Source of the DNA: Accumulibacter sp.
GTDB lineage: Bacteria; Pseudomonadota; Gammaproteobacteria; Burkholderiales; Rhodocyclaceae
Length of the DNA stretch: 11,665 bases
Assembly (NCBI GenBank): GCA_031276375.1
Contig: JAISNE010000095.1
Coordinates: 1 to 11,665 of the forward strand
Direction: 5' to 3'
Of the stretch, positions 1-6,385 are shown piece by piece (the stretch's first letter is position 1; every line of letters starts with the position of its first letter). Under the pieces are notes generated by a model. The model saw only the letters and a list, made by a program, of their open reading frames with translations, ran no database searches and had not been told where the DNA came from. The translations under genes were made by a program, and so were the position numbers.

Positions 1-269
1 GCCGAGAGGGCGATGGCCTGCGCGTGATTTCCCGAGGAAAAGGTGACCACGCCGGCTCGCCGCTGACGCTCATCGAACTTCGACAGGGCGTTGAAGGCGC
101 CGCGAAACTTGAAGGCGCCCATGCGCTGCAGGTTTTCGCACTTGAAAAACAGTTTGGCGTCCAGCTCGCGGTCGATGCTCCGCGAAGTCATCACCGGCGT
201 TTTGTGGGCGTGCCCCCGGAGTCTTTCCGCGGCGGCGCGAACGTCTTCGTAAGTGGGAAGTGTCGGCAT
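1..269 (-). CDS. PLP-dependent serine/threonine dehydratase family protein, threo-3-hydroxyaspartate ammonia-lyase-like (5' part only)
   Basis: Only the first 89 codons are inside the window; the gene runs off the left edge. The N-terminus (MPTLPTYEDV) leads into the fold-type II PLP domain. The cofactor lysine is K54 in GAFKFRGA, after the FFKCENLQ stretch, and the phosphate-binding loop SSGNHAQA is at about 78-85. This wording is typical of the serine racemase / threo-3-hydroxyaspartate ammonia-lyase branch, which eliminates water and ammonia from hydroxy-amino acids; BhcB and EutB also belong here. The ATG is preceded by an AGGAGA ribosome site about 8 nt upstream. The gene follows the cyclodeaminase-like gene on the same strand after 149 nt, so co-transcription is likely. 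Family assignment is firm. The exact substrate (hydroxyaspartate, threonine, serine or a hydroxyectoine product) is inference, because the C-terminal two thirds are missing. Confidence 0.88.
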   Translation of the reverse strand, partial: MPTLPTYEDVRAAAERLRGHAHKTPVMTSRSIDRELDAKLFFKCENLQRMGAFKFRGAFNALSKFDERQRRAGVVTFSSGNHAQAIALS

Positions 270-328
270 TTGTTTCGTCTCCTGTGATAGCGGCTGATGG
301 TCAATGATATTGAAGCGATGGAAGTTTC

Positions 329-360
329 CGCGCAACGTGAAACGCCTCCGGCGTTGCGCG
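329..360. other. Intercistronic inverted repeat with two alternative hairpins
   Basis: Nine-base arms CGCGCAACG (329-337) and CGTTGCGCG (352-360) are perfectly complementary around a 14-nt loop. A shorter hairpin, AACGCC (341-346) with GGCGTT (350-355) and a 3-nt loop, uses part of the same right arm, so the two are mutually exclusive. The repeat lies in the 149-nt gap between the cyclodeaminase-like gene and the dehydratase. No T-run follows on either strand, so it is not a standard intrinsic terminator. It may affect mRNA stability or read-through. Confidence 0.5.
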
Positions 361-418
361 CGGCTTGCCGGAGGAAGGGAGTCCGGCCGGTTTTTCGCTC
401 ATCGGGATTGCCGGTGCT

Positions 419-1402
419 CTACCACGGCCACTCGACCGGGGTTCCCGCGCCGGAATCCGCGGCCCGCTGCAGCATGAGTTGCGCGACCGTCAGATCCTGC
501 AGGGCGAGGCCGGTCATGTCGAAAACGGTGATGTCATCCGGCGATCGTTCGAAAGCGGCCTTGCCGGTCAGCAATTCCCCCAGCGTGACGCAGGGATGCT
601 CCTTCGCCCACTGGCTTTCGCCGATGGCGCGGGCCTGGGCCGCGTCGTCGACGAAGAGCCGCGCGCGTTCGATCAGGCCACCGGGCAGTTCGCGCTTCCC
701 CGCCGTATCCGCGCCGACCGCGTTGATGTGCGTGCCGGGTTGCACGGCGTCCAGGTCGAACAACGCGCCCGTTCCGGGCGTCGCGGTAATCACGATATCG
801 CTCGCCATGACCGCCTCGTTCGGCTCCGCCGCGTGCGCCAGCGCGCATCCGCGCGCCGCCGCGTCCGCGCCGACCTCCGCCTCGAAACGTGGGGCGGGCC
901 GGCCATCGACACCGAGATAGACGGCCGAGCGCAGGCCGGGCATCAAACGGAGCGCGAAAAGCGTCTGGATCCGCGCCTGGACGCCGGTGCCGAAAACGCA
1001 CAACCGGGCGCTGTCGCGCCGGGCGAGCCGAAGCAATCCAAGCCCGCCGGCGGCGCCGGTGCGCAGCGTGGTGACCAGATTGCCGTCGAGCACGCACAGC
1101 GGGCGTCCGCTGTCCGGATCGAACAGGAGAATCGTCGCCTGGTGCGGCTCGCCGCCGAGGGCGCGGTTGCCGGGCCAGAACCCCGCCGCCTTGAAGCCCA
1201 GGATCTTCCGCTGTTCGACGCCTCCGGACTTGATGCCGAACACGCCCGAGGCAAGCTTTTCGCGCACCACGGGAAACCCGCGGCCTTCGCCCAGGGCGTG
1301 CAGCCGGAAGGCTTCCCGCGTGGCGTCCAGCGCGTCGTCGAAGCTCAACAGGGACGCGGCCTGATCCCTGTCGATGAGCAGCAGTCGGGTATTTTTCGGC
1401 AT
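419..1402 (-). CDS. Ornithine cyclodeaminase / mu-crystallin family NAD(P)-dependent enzyme
   Basis: The protein has 327 residues, close to the usual family length. Members are ornithine cyclodeaminase, alanine dehydrogenase, ketimine reductases and the imine reductases BhcD and EutC. Visible hallmarks are KAAGFWPGN at 71-79 (substrate-side lysine), DGNLVTTLRTGAAGG at 106-120 (carboxylate-binding arginine R114), a Rossmann glycine motif FGTGVQA at 137-143, NAVGADTAGKRELP at 227-240 with the conserved Asp (D232), and VFDMTGLALQD at 293-303. The protein is cytosolic with no signal peptide. The ATG has a GGGAGA ribosome site about 8 nt upstream. The partner downstream is a hydroxyaspartate-dehydratase-like gene, and an amino-acid ABC importer lies upstream. 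That favours imine or ketimine chemistry (BhcD- or EutC-like) over true ornithine cyclodeamination, but this is inference. Family confidence is high; substrate confidence is low. Confidence 0.9.
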   Translation of the reverse strand: MPKNTRLLLIDRDQAASLLSFDDALDATREAFRLHALGEGRGFPVVREKLASGVFGIKSGGVEQRKILGFKAAGFWPGNRALGGEPHQATILLFDPDSGRPLCVLDGNLVTTLRTGAAGGLGLLRLARRDSARLCVFGTGVQARIQTLFALRLMPGLRSAVYLGVDGRPAPRFEAEVGADAAARGCALAHAAEPNEAVMASDIVITATPGTGALFDLDAVQPGTHINAVGADTAGKRELPGGLIERARLFVDDAAQARAIGESQWAKEHPCVTLGELLTGKAAFERSPDDITVFDMTGLALQDLTVAQLMLQRAADSGAGTPVEWPW

Positions 1403-1470
1403 CCTTGGATTCTCCCTGATTTCATTTCATCGATAAATTGTTCGTGTCGCGAAGACGAGCCGAAAACGGA

Positions 1471-1503
1471 ATCATACCAAGTTGCGCTCAACAGGCCGTT
1501 GAT
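1471..1503 (-). promoter_or_regulatory. Weak candidate promoter for the cyclodeaminase-like gene
   Basis: On the minus strand a TATGAT -10 box (1476-1471) lies 22 nt after an ATCAA half-site (1503-1499). The start point would fall near 1464, giving a leader of about 60 nt before the ATG at 1402. The arrangement mirrors the better one at 4834-4874. There is no good -35 box, and the second half of the FNR-like dyad is poor (AGACT in place of TTGAT). Confidence 0.22.
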
Positions 1504-1677
1504 ACGTAGTCTATGGAGAGAAATGTCTTTCTTCGCCTTTGTGGTGAAAGCAATACCGTTTCCCTGAGCCAGGTCGTGAGCTGTTTCACCAGGATCAGCC
1601 AGCTGTTCTTGATCGAAAAACGTCTTAAAACAAGATGCTTCAATGCAATATTGAGTTAATGCCATGAGGGAAAACCC

Positions 1678-1795
1678 CGTCATTGCGAGGAGCGTAGCGA
1701 CGTGGCAATCCAGGCGGCGCCTGGCTTTCCGGGAAACGCCGGAGCATCTCCAGGGCCATCTGGATTGCCGCGGGCATAAGGCCTTCGCAATGACG
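1678..1795. repeat. Long imperfect palindrome, REP/MITE-like dispersed element
   Basis: The outer arms CGTCATTGCGA (1678-1688) and TCGCAATGACG (1785-1795) are perfect over 11 bp. A second perfect pair, GGCAATCCAG (1704-1713) with CTGGATTGCC (1760-1769), is nested inside and extends to about 14 bp with wobble pairs. A small TTTCC-G-GGAAA dyad lies inside the left half. The ATTGCGAGGAGC...GCAATCCAG wording is familiar to me as a dispersed palindromic repeat in many proteobacterial genomes. It encodes no protein. Transcribed, it would form a large cruciform-like RNA hairpin between the importer and the catabolic genes. Confidence 0.8.
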
Positions 1796-1907
1796 AGGCA
1801 GGTGCTGTCATGGACGGTGGTTTGACCGCACTTGACATTGTACGCTGACTGCGTCATCCGCGACCCGTCTTCGCCGCCGGCGATTTGAAGAGAAACCGGG
1901 ACAAGAA

Positions 1908-2744
1908 TCAGAAAACCCCGCCCTCGACGATGATGTCCTCCGGCTTGATGTTGCCGTAGTAGGGTTTCAGGGTGGCGTCGAACGCCTTGTGCGCGAAATT
2001 CTCCTTGCCCAGTTTGGCCAGCGTATCGTTGATCCAATCGCGCAGTTCGGTGTTGCCTTTTCTCACCGCGGGAGCGATCGGCTCGACATCGCCGATGTCG
2101 CCCACGCCCACGGAAAAGCCTTTGTTTTCGTTGGCCCAGGCGAGCACCAGCGTTGTATCCTGCGCCAGGCCGACGCCCCTGCCGTCGCGCAGCGCCTGGA
2201 AGGCGTCGCTGATCTGGTCGTATTTGACCAGGTCGATCCCCTTGATCTTGCTGAAATAAACATCGGCGGTCGTGCCGCGAATGACGATCAGCTTTTTGCC
2301 CTGCAAGTCCTCGACCTTGTTGATCGGGGTTTGATCGTTGCTCACCACGCCGATCGCCGTCTTGAAATAAGGCTTGGCGAAATCGACGCGCTTCGAACGC
2401 TCCGGCGTCACGGTGAAGTTCGCCAGCACGATATCCACGCGCCCGCTTTCCAGCAGATCGACGCGGTTAGCCGGCTCGGTCAGGGTAAATTCGATCTTGC
2501 TTTCGTCACCGAGCAGTTCCTTGGCGAAACGCCTGGCGAAGTAGACATCGTAGCCCTGGTTTTTGCCGTCCTTGTCGACGAAGCCGAAAGGCGGCTTGTC
2601 ACTGAACACCGCGATCTTCAGGTGTCCCCGCGCCTTGATCGCGGCGATCGAGTCCTGCGCATCGGCGGCGTTGACAAAAGTCGATGCGCCGGCAAAACCG
2701 AAAACCGCCGCGACAATGGCCACAAACTTGAACAAATTTCTCAT
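1908..2744 (-). CDS. Periplasmic amino-acid-binding protein of ABC importer (SBP family 3, GltI/PEB1-like)
   Basis: The protein has 278 residues. A Sec signal peptide (MRNLFKFV followed by a hydrophobic run) probably ends at VNA near residue 26, with no lipobox. Family 3 hallmarks follow: LKIAVFSDKPPFGFVD at 42-57, GYDVYFA at 64-70, VDIVLANFTVTPERSKRVDF at 103-122 with the ligand-carboxylate arginine in TPER, and a second-lobe aspartate in GLAQDTT at 192-198. The GRGVGLAQDTTL wording recalls Glu/Asp binders such as GltI, so an acidic amino acid is a reasonable guess. I chose ATG 2744 over the in-frame TTG at 2750 because AGGAAAGGAA (2760-2751) is 6 nt from the ATG but abuts the TTG. It is the last gene of the importer operon, 15 nt after the ATPase. 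Confidence 0.93.
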   Translation of the reverse strand: MRNLFKFVAIVAAVFGFAGASTFVNAADAQDSIAAIKARGHLKIAVFSDKPPFGFVDKDGKNQGYDVYFARRFAKELLGDESKIEFTLTEPANRVDLLESGRVDIVLANFTVTPERSKRVDFAKPYFKTAIGVVSNDQTPINKVEDLQGKKLIVIRGTTADVYFSKIKGIDLVKYDQISDAFQALRDGRGVGLAQDTTLVLAWANENKGFSVGVGDIGDVEPIAPAVRKGNTELRDWINDTLAKLGKENFAHKAFDATLKPYYGNIKPEDIIVEGGVF

Positions 2745-2750
2745 TTCCAA

Positions 2751-2760
2751 TTCCTTTCCT
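2751..2760 (-). promoter_or_regulatory. Ribosome binding site that fixes the binding-protein start
   Basis: AGGAAAGGAA on the minus strand lies 6 nt before ATG 2744. It overlaps the last base of the ATPase stop codon, so translation of the binding protein is probably coupled to, and stronger than, that of the upstream gene. Confidence 0.6.
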
Positions 2761-3497
2761 TATATCCGATATTCAAAGCGGCTTAAAAATTGCCGCGCTC
2801 TTTGGGTTTGCGGCGCCGCGAAAAAATCGCGCGGCGCGCCGCGTTCCAGGATCTTGCCGCCGTCCATGAAAAGCAGCTCGTCGCCAATCGCCTTGGCAAA
2901 CCCCATTTCATGCGTCACTACAATCATCGTCATTCTGATCGCCGCCAGTTCAAGCAGCGTTTCCAGCACCTCCTGGCTCATTTCCGGATCGAGCGAGGCG
3001 GTAATCTCGTCGAACAACATGATTCGCGGCTGCATCGCCAGCGCCCGCGCAATCGCCACGCGCTGTTTCTGCCCGCCGCTCAACTCGCGCGGATACGCGC
3101 CACGCTTGTCCTCAAGCCCCACGCGCCGCAACAAGTTCATCGCGATCTCTTCGGCTTCCTCCTTTCCCTTGTTTTGAACCTTGATCGGCGCCAGCGTCAC
3201 GTTGTCGATCACCTTGAGGTGATTGAACAGGTCATAACTCTGAAACACCATGCCAATATGCGAGCGCACCCGCCGCCAATCCGTGTCCGCTCCCAGGCGC
3301 TCGCCATCGAACACGATCTCGCCGTCATCGATCGTCTCCAGCCCGTTGATCGTGCGCAGCAGCGTGCTTTTCCCGCAGCCGCTCGCGCCGATGATGGTCA
3401 ACACCCGGCCCTCGCCCACGGAAAAATCGATGCCGTCGAGGACGCGCAGAGCGCCGAAACTCTTGCGCAGGTTTGTCACCCTCAAGATATCGCTCAC
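2760..3497 (-). CDS. Amino-acid ABC importer ATP-binding protein (HisP/GlnQ/GltL type)
   Basis: The protein has 245 residues, normal for this family. It has Walker A GASGCGKS at 37-44, Q-loop Q86, signature LSGGQ at 139-143, Walker B IMLFDE at 159-164 and H-loop H195. The Walker B/D-loop reads DEITASLDPE where DEPTSALDPE or DEVTSALDPE is more usual; catalytic residues are intact. The GTG start overlaps the permease stop as GTGA and has GGAG 6 nt upstream, a typical coupled start. An in-frame ATG at 3509, four codons earlier, is the alternative. The protein powers the two permeases encoded just upstream. Substrate class comes from the binding protein rather than from this subunit. Confidence 0.94.
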   Translation of the reverse strand: MSDILRVTNLRKSFGALRVLDGIDFSVGEGRVLTIIGASGCGKSTLLRTINGLETIDDGEIVFDGERLGADTDWRRVRSHIGMVFQSYDLFNHLKVIDNVTLAPIKVQNKGKEEAEEIAMNLLRRVGLEDKRGAYPRELSGGQKQRVAIARALAMQPRIMLFDEITASLDPEMSQEVLETLLELAAIRMTMIVVTHEMGFAKAIGDELLFMDGGKILERGAPRDFFAAPQTQRARQFLSRFEYRI

Positions 3498-4174
3498 TGC
3501 ACGCTCCATCTCGCTTCGAGCTTGCGCGACAGAAGCGCCACGGGAAAGCAGATCAAAAAATAGATGACGAAAATCAGCCCATAGACCCAGAACGCGGCGA
3601 GCGAATTGGTCAGGATATTCACCTCGATCAACTGCTGCCCCACTTTGAGCACTTCGACGACGGTAATCAGCACCAGAAGCGGCGTGGTCTTGATGATCCG
3701 CGTGGCCAGATTGATCGAGACCGGCAGCAAGCGGCGGACGGCTTGCGGGATCAGCACGAACAGGTAGATTTGCGACCGGCTCAAACCCAGCGCCGCCGCG
3801 CTCTGCGTTTGGTGAACGGGCAGGGAGCCGATCGAGGCGCGGACGATATCCGCCATCTCCGCCGTTCCCCAGATCGAGAAGACCACGATCCCGGTCGTTT
3901 CGCCGTTCCAGTTCCAGCCCAGCCACTTGGCAAAACCGAAAAAGAAAAGGAAAAGCCACACCAACTGCGGCACGATGCGAATCGATTGGAGAAAAATCTG
4001 GTAGGGAATCTGCACCAGCTTGCCGCGGCTGAGCGCGATCACCCCGATCAGCATGCCAAGGACAAACGCGAACACGATCGAAACCGCCGCGACCCGCACC
4101 GTGACGATCAAGCCTTCGGCGAGCCGCGCCAGGTTCGCGGAGTCGAGCAGGATATCAGCGCCCGAAAACGGCAT
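3494..4174 (-). CDS. Amino-acid ABC importer permease, HisM/GlnP family (second)
   Basis: The inner-membrane protein has 226 residues and several hydrophobic segments (about 22-48, 67-86, 93-105, 136-170 and 190-214). The cytoplasmic EAA loop that docks the ATPase is at about 123-145 (QSAAALGLSRSQ...IPQA), followed by TTPLL. The start ATG has GGAGGG about 7 nt upstream and overlaps the end of the first permease by 20 nt; the stop overlaps the ATPase start by 4 nt. With the first permease it would form the heterodimeric channel. The family is clear; substrate is not readable from the permease. Confidence 0.93.
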   Translation of the reverse strand: MPFSGADILLDSANLARLAEGLIVTVRVAAVSIVFAFVLGMLIGVIALSRGKLVQIPYQIFLQSIRIVPQLVWLFLFFFGFAKWLGWNWNGETTGIVVFSIWGTAEMADIVRASIGSLPVHQTQSAAALGLSRSQIYLFVLIPQAVRRLLPVSINLATRIIKTTPLLVLITVVEVLKVGQQLIEVNILTNSLAAFWVYGLIFVIYFLICFPVALLSRKLEARWSVQ

Positions 4175-4805
4175 GCTTCACCCTCCGTTCCAGCCACCAC
4201 ACCGCCAGGCAAATCGGCGTCAGCAAAACCAGGTAAGCGATGACCAGCATGATTAGCGCCTCGGCGGTCTCGTAGTAAAGCGAAATCAGGTCCTTGGCCA
4301 CCGCCACGATGTCCGTGACCGCCACCACGCTGACCACGCTGGTTTCCTTGAACAGAAAAATCACGTTCGCTCCGATCGCCGGCACGGCGGAAATCAAGGC
4401 CTGCGGCAACACCACATAGCGCACCGTTTCGTAGCGGCTCAAGCCGAGGCTCAGGGCGCTTTCGACCTGCGAACGCTCGACCGCCTCCAGACCCGCCCGA
4501 AACGCCTCCGCCATATACCCGCCGCCAAGGAAAGCCAGCGCCATCACGGCGCAGGGCAGAGCTTCCACCTTCAGCCCGAAATGGAGCAGGAACAACTGCA
4601 CGAGCAGCGGCGTATTGCGCGAAACCTCGATATACGCCTTGATTGGCCGGGTCAGAAACGGCCATTCGAGATAAAGGGAAAGCGCGCATCCCGCCCCGAT
4701 CGCGCTCGCCAGCAAAACCCCGCTCACCGCGATCCAAAGCGTGGTCCAGGCCGCTTGCGCAAAAAGCGGAATGCTGCCGATCATGTTTTGGTAATCAAGC
4801 TCCAT
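4155..4805 (-). CDS. Amino-acid ABC importer permease, HisM/GlnP family (first)
   Basis: The inner-membrane protein has 216 residues. The family motif RNTPLLVQLFLLHFG is at 63-77, the EAA loop at about 115-137 (ESALSLGLSRYETVRYVVLPQA), and hydrophobic segments flank these. I chose ATG 4805 (MELDYQNMIG). Homologues typically begin this close to the first membrane segment, and the predicted -10 box (4839-4834) and start point near 4827 would remove the upstream in-frame ATG at 4838 from the transcript. The ribosome site is weak for both. If 4838 is used the protein gains 11 residues. It is the first gene of the importer operon. Confidence 0.92.
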   Translation of the reverse strand: MELDYQNMIGSIPLFAQAAWTTLWIAVSGVLLASAIGAGCALSLYLEWPFLTRPIKAYIEVSRNTPLLVQLFLLHFGLKVEALPCAVMALAFLGGGYMAEAFRAGLEAVERSQVESALSLGLSRYETVRYVVLPQALISAVPAIGANVIFLFKETSVVSVVAVTDIVAVAKDLISLYYETAEALIMLVIAYLVLLTPICLAVWWLERRVKHAVFGR

Positions 4806-4833
4806 CGCCCGTCCAGGAAACACGGTTTTCAGA

Positions 4834-4874
4834 ATCATACTGAATAAATCCGGCCCGGCTTTGATGAAAATCGA
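4834..4874 (-). promoter_or_regulatory. Candidate FNR/CRP-family activated promoter for the amino-acid importer operon
   Basis: TTGATGAAAATCGA (plus-strand reading, 4861-4874) matches the FNR-type dyad TTGAT-N4-ATCAA at 9 of 10 defined bases. On the minus strand a TATGAT -10 box follows at 4839-4834, predicting transcription from about 4827. The dyad centre is then about 41 bp upstream, the class II activation geometry. No good -35 box is present, as expected for an activated promoter. The regulator's gene is not in the window; FNR, Anr/Dnr-type or another member with this specificity could bind. Confidence 0.45.
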
Positions 4875-5080
4875 ATAAGCTTATATAGCGGATGGAATAT
4901 TTGGACGGACTGCGGATCACGTCGAAGACATACCCAGGCGCTGGGCCGGCCCTTTGGCGTTGATTTTCGAGCCGGCGGGTATATCACGGGAAATATATAT
5001 TCATGGGCAAAAAATATAAGGCTCATCCGGAAATCCTTGCATAATTTTGCCTATTCACGATTCTTTCAGAAAAACAAAAC
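4875..5080. promoter_or_regulatory. Divergent control region between the two operons
   Basis: This region separates the importer operon (leftward) from the amidohydrolase/peptide operon (rightward) and holds no gene. It has three perfect 10-bp palindromes: ATAAGCTTAT (4875-4884), GGGCCGGCCC (4943-4952) and AATATATATT (4992-5001). A rightward -10-like CATAAT is at 5040-5045, which would give a leader of about 30 nt, but I find no matching -35 box. Base composition alternates between GC-rich (about 4930-4980) and AT-rich (about 4981-5080) blocks. Confidence 0.4.
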
Positions 5081-6361
5081 ATGACAGGTACGGATACAAC
5101 GGGAAAAAGCAAGGAGGTTCTCTTTACAGACGCATTGCTTCTCGATGGAACCGGGTTGCCCGTCCGCGAAAGAGCTTGGGTCCATGTGACTGACGACCGT
5201 ATCGGGAGCATCGGGCAAGGCGCGTCTCCGGACTTCCCCGGCGCTACCTTGTACAAGCTCGGCGGCAGGACGCTGATGCCCGGTCTGATGGACGCGCACG
5301 TGCATCCGGCGAATCTCGACGTGGATATCACCACGGTTCCCGCGTACCCTCCTCCGGTATTTGTCCACAAGGTCAGCCGGATTCTGGAAAATGACCTGCG
5401 TCTCGGGTTTACGACCCTTCGCGACGCTGGCGGCCTCGATGCGGGATTCCGCGCGGCGGCCGCGCAAGGCCTTATAAACGCTCCCCGGCTGTTCCTGAGC
5501 ATAGCGCCGCTCACACAGACGGGAGGACACGGCGACAAACGCAAGCCGGGGGAAAATGCCATCATTCCACGCAACAGTCTGGGGGTCTTTCCGGCAATCT
5601 GCGACGATGAAGGCCAGATGCGCCGCGCCGCCCGGGAAATGCTGCGGCAGGGCGCCGATCAGATCAAGGTCATGGCGGACGGCGGAATTCTTTCTCCAAC
5701 GGGGGGACCGGGCAATCCTCAATTCACCGTGCGGGAACTTCGCGCGGCGGTGGAAGCGGCCGAAGCGGCGGGTTCTTATGCAATGGCCCACGTGTATTCT
5801 TCCATGGCGGTACGAAATTGCCTTGACGCTGGCGTGCGCAGCATAGAACACGCCACGCTCATGAACGGCGAGACCGCGAAACGCCTTGCGGATCAAGGCG
5901 CGTTTCTTGTTCCCACCCTGGTTGCCTTCGATCTGCTTTTCGAGAAAGCCGATGAAATCGGCCTTCGTCCCTTGTGGCGGGAAAAACTGCTGACCGTGCG
6001 CGAGGGCGCTCTCGCTTCCCTTGCCGCCGCCCACGAGGCGGGAGCACGCATCGCCTCGGGCTCGGACCTTCTGGGACCGTATCAGGGATACAAAGGCCGG
6101 GAGCTCGCTCTAAAGGCAAAAGTCATGGGCGCGATGAACGCCATTGTGTCGGCGACACGCACGACAGCCGAGCTTTTGCGGGTGGAACATGAACTTGGCG
6201 TCATAGCGCCGGGGAAAGTGGCGGACATGCTTGTCATCGACGGCAATCCCCTGGATGACCTGAGTGTTTTTGAACCGGACAGCGGCAAGATTCTGCTGGT
6301 CATGAAAGACGGCCGCATCGTCCATCGAAGTCCGGCTTTTCCAGCGGATTCCGACGCGTGA
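5081..6361 (+). CDS. Metal-dependent amidohydrolase, prolidase/imidazolonepropionase-like (COG1228-type)
   Basis: The protein has 426 residues, cytoplasmic, with no signal peptide. All expected metal ligands of a binuclear amidohydrolase are visible: DAHVH (H73, H75), the probably carboxylated lysine K196 in QIKVMADGG, H237 in AMAHVY, H257 in SIEHAT and D329 in ASGSD. TGGHGD at 147-152 and the C-terminal GKVADMLVIDGNPL are typical of this group. Characterised relatives are Xaa-Pro, Xaa-Arg or Xaa-Lys dipeptidases and N-acyl-amino-acid hydrolases. It is the first gene of a peptide-importer operon, so cytoplasmic cleavage of an imported dipeptide or acyl amino acid is the natural inference. The ATG lacks a ribosome site and follows an A-rich leader. 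A perfect AAGGAGGT lies inside the gene at 5111-5118 with no usable start codon at normal distance. Confidence 0.88.
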   Translation: MTGTDTTGKSKEVLFTDALLLDGTGLPVRERAWVHVTDDRIGSIGQGASPDFPGATLYKLGGRTLMPGLMDAHVHPANLDVDITTVPAYPPPVFVHKVSRILENDLRLGFTTLRDAGGLDAGFRAAAAQGLINAPRLFLSIAPLTQTGGHGDKRKPGENAIIPRNSLGVFPAICDDEGQMRRAAREMLRQGADQIKVMADGGILSPTGGPGNPQFTVRELRAAVEAAEAAGSYAMAHVYSSMAVRNCLDAGVRSIEHATLMNGETAKRLADQGAFLVPTLVAFDLLFEKADEIGLRPLWREKLLTVREGALASLAAAHEAGARIASGSDLLGPYQGYKGRELALKAKVMGAMNAIVSATRTTAELLRVEHELGVIAPGKVADMLVIDGNPLDDLSVFEPDSGKILLVMKDGRIVHRSPAFPADSDA

Positions 6362-6365
6362 AGCC

Positions 6366-6385
6366 GCGGTGCATCCGATGACCGC
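6366..6385 (+). other. Small intercistronic hairpin
   Basis: GCGGT (6366-6370) pairs with ACCGC (6381-6385). CAT (6372-6374) pairs with ATG (6378-6380) around a 3-nt loop, with one bulged G. It lies just after the amidohydrolase stop codon, with no T-run following, and may mark an mRNA processing point ahead of the binding-protein gene. Confidence 0.3.

Larger units (their letters stand above)
1403..1907. other. 505-nt spacer between importer operon and cyclodeaminase-like gene
   Basis: I find no convincing gene here. The stretch contains the palindromic element at 1678-1795 and a weak candidate promoter at 1471-1503. The minus-strand reading frame open across it lacks a ribosome site, runs into both flanking genes out of frame and crosses the palindrome, so I do not call it. 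I see no T-tailed terminator after the binding-protein gene. Read-through from the importer into the catabolic pair is therefore possible but unproven. Confidence 0.6.

Noticed and set aside
24..287. 87-codon plus-strand open frame at the left edge
   Set aside because: It is the complement of the PLP-dependent dehydratase start, which has the PLP lysine motif, the SSGNH loop and a good ribosome site.
365..1567. 400-codon open frame on the plus strand
   Set aside because: It is antisense to the ornithine-cyclodeaminase-family gene, which has full motifs and a ribosome site. The translation is Arg/Ala-rich with no domain.
1345..2037. 230-codon minus-strand open frame across the spacer
   Set aside because: It overlaps both flanking real genes out of frame, crosses the palindromic repeat, and lacks a ribosome site and any recognisable motif.
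2748..2750. TTG at 2750 as start of the amino-acid-binding protein
   Set aside because: The ribosome site abuts it with no spacing. The in-frame ATG at 2744 has correct spacing and a normal signal peptide start.
5066..6034. 322-codon minus-strand open frame
   Set aside because: It is antisense to the amidohydrolase, whose metal ligands are all in the plus frame.
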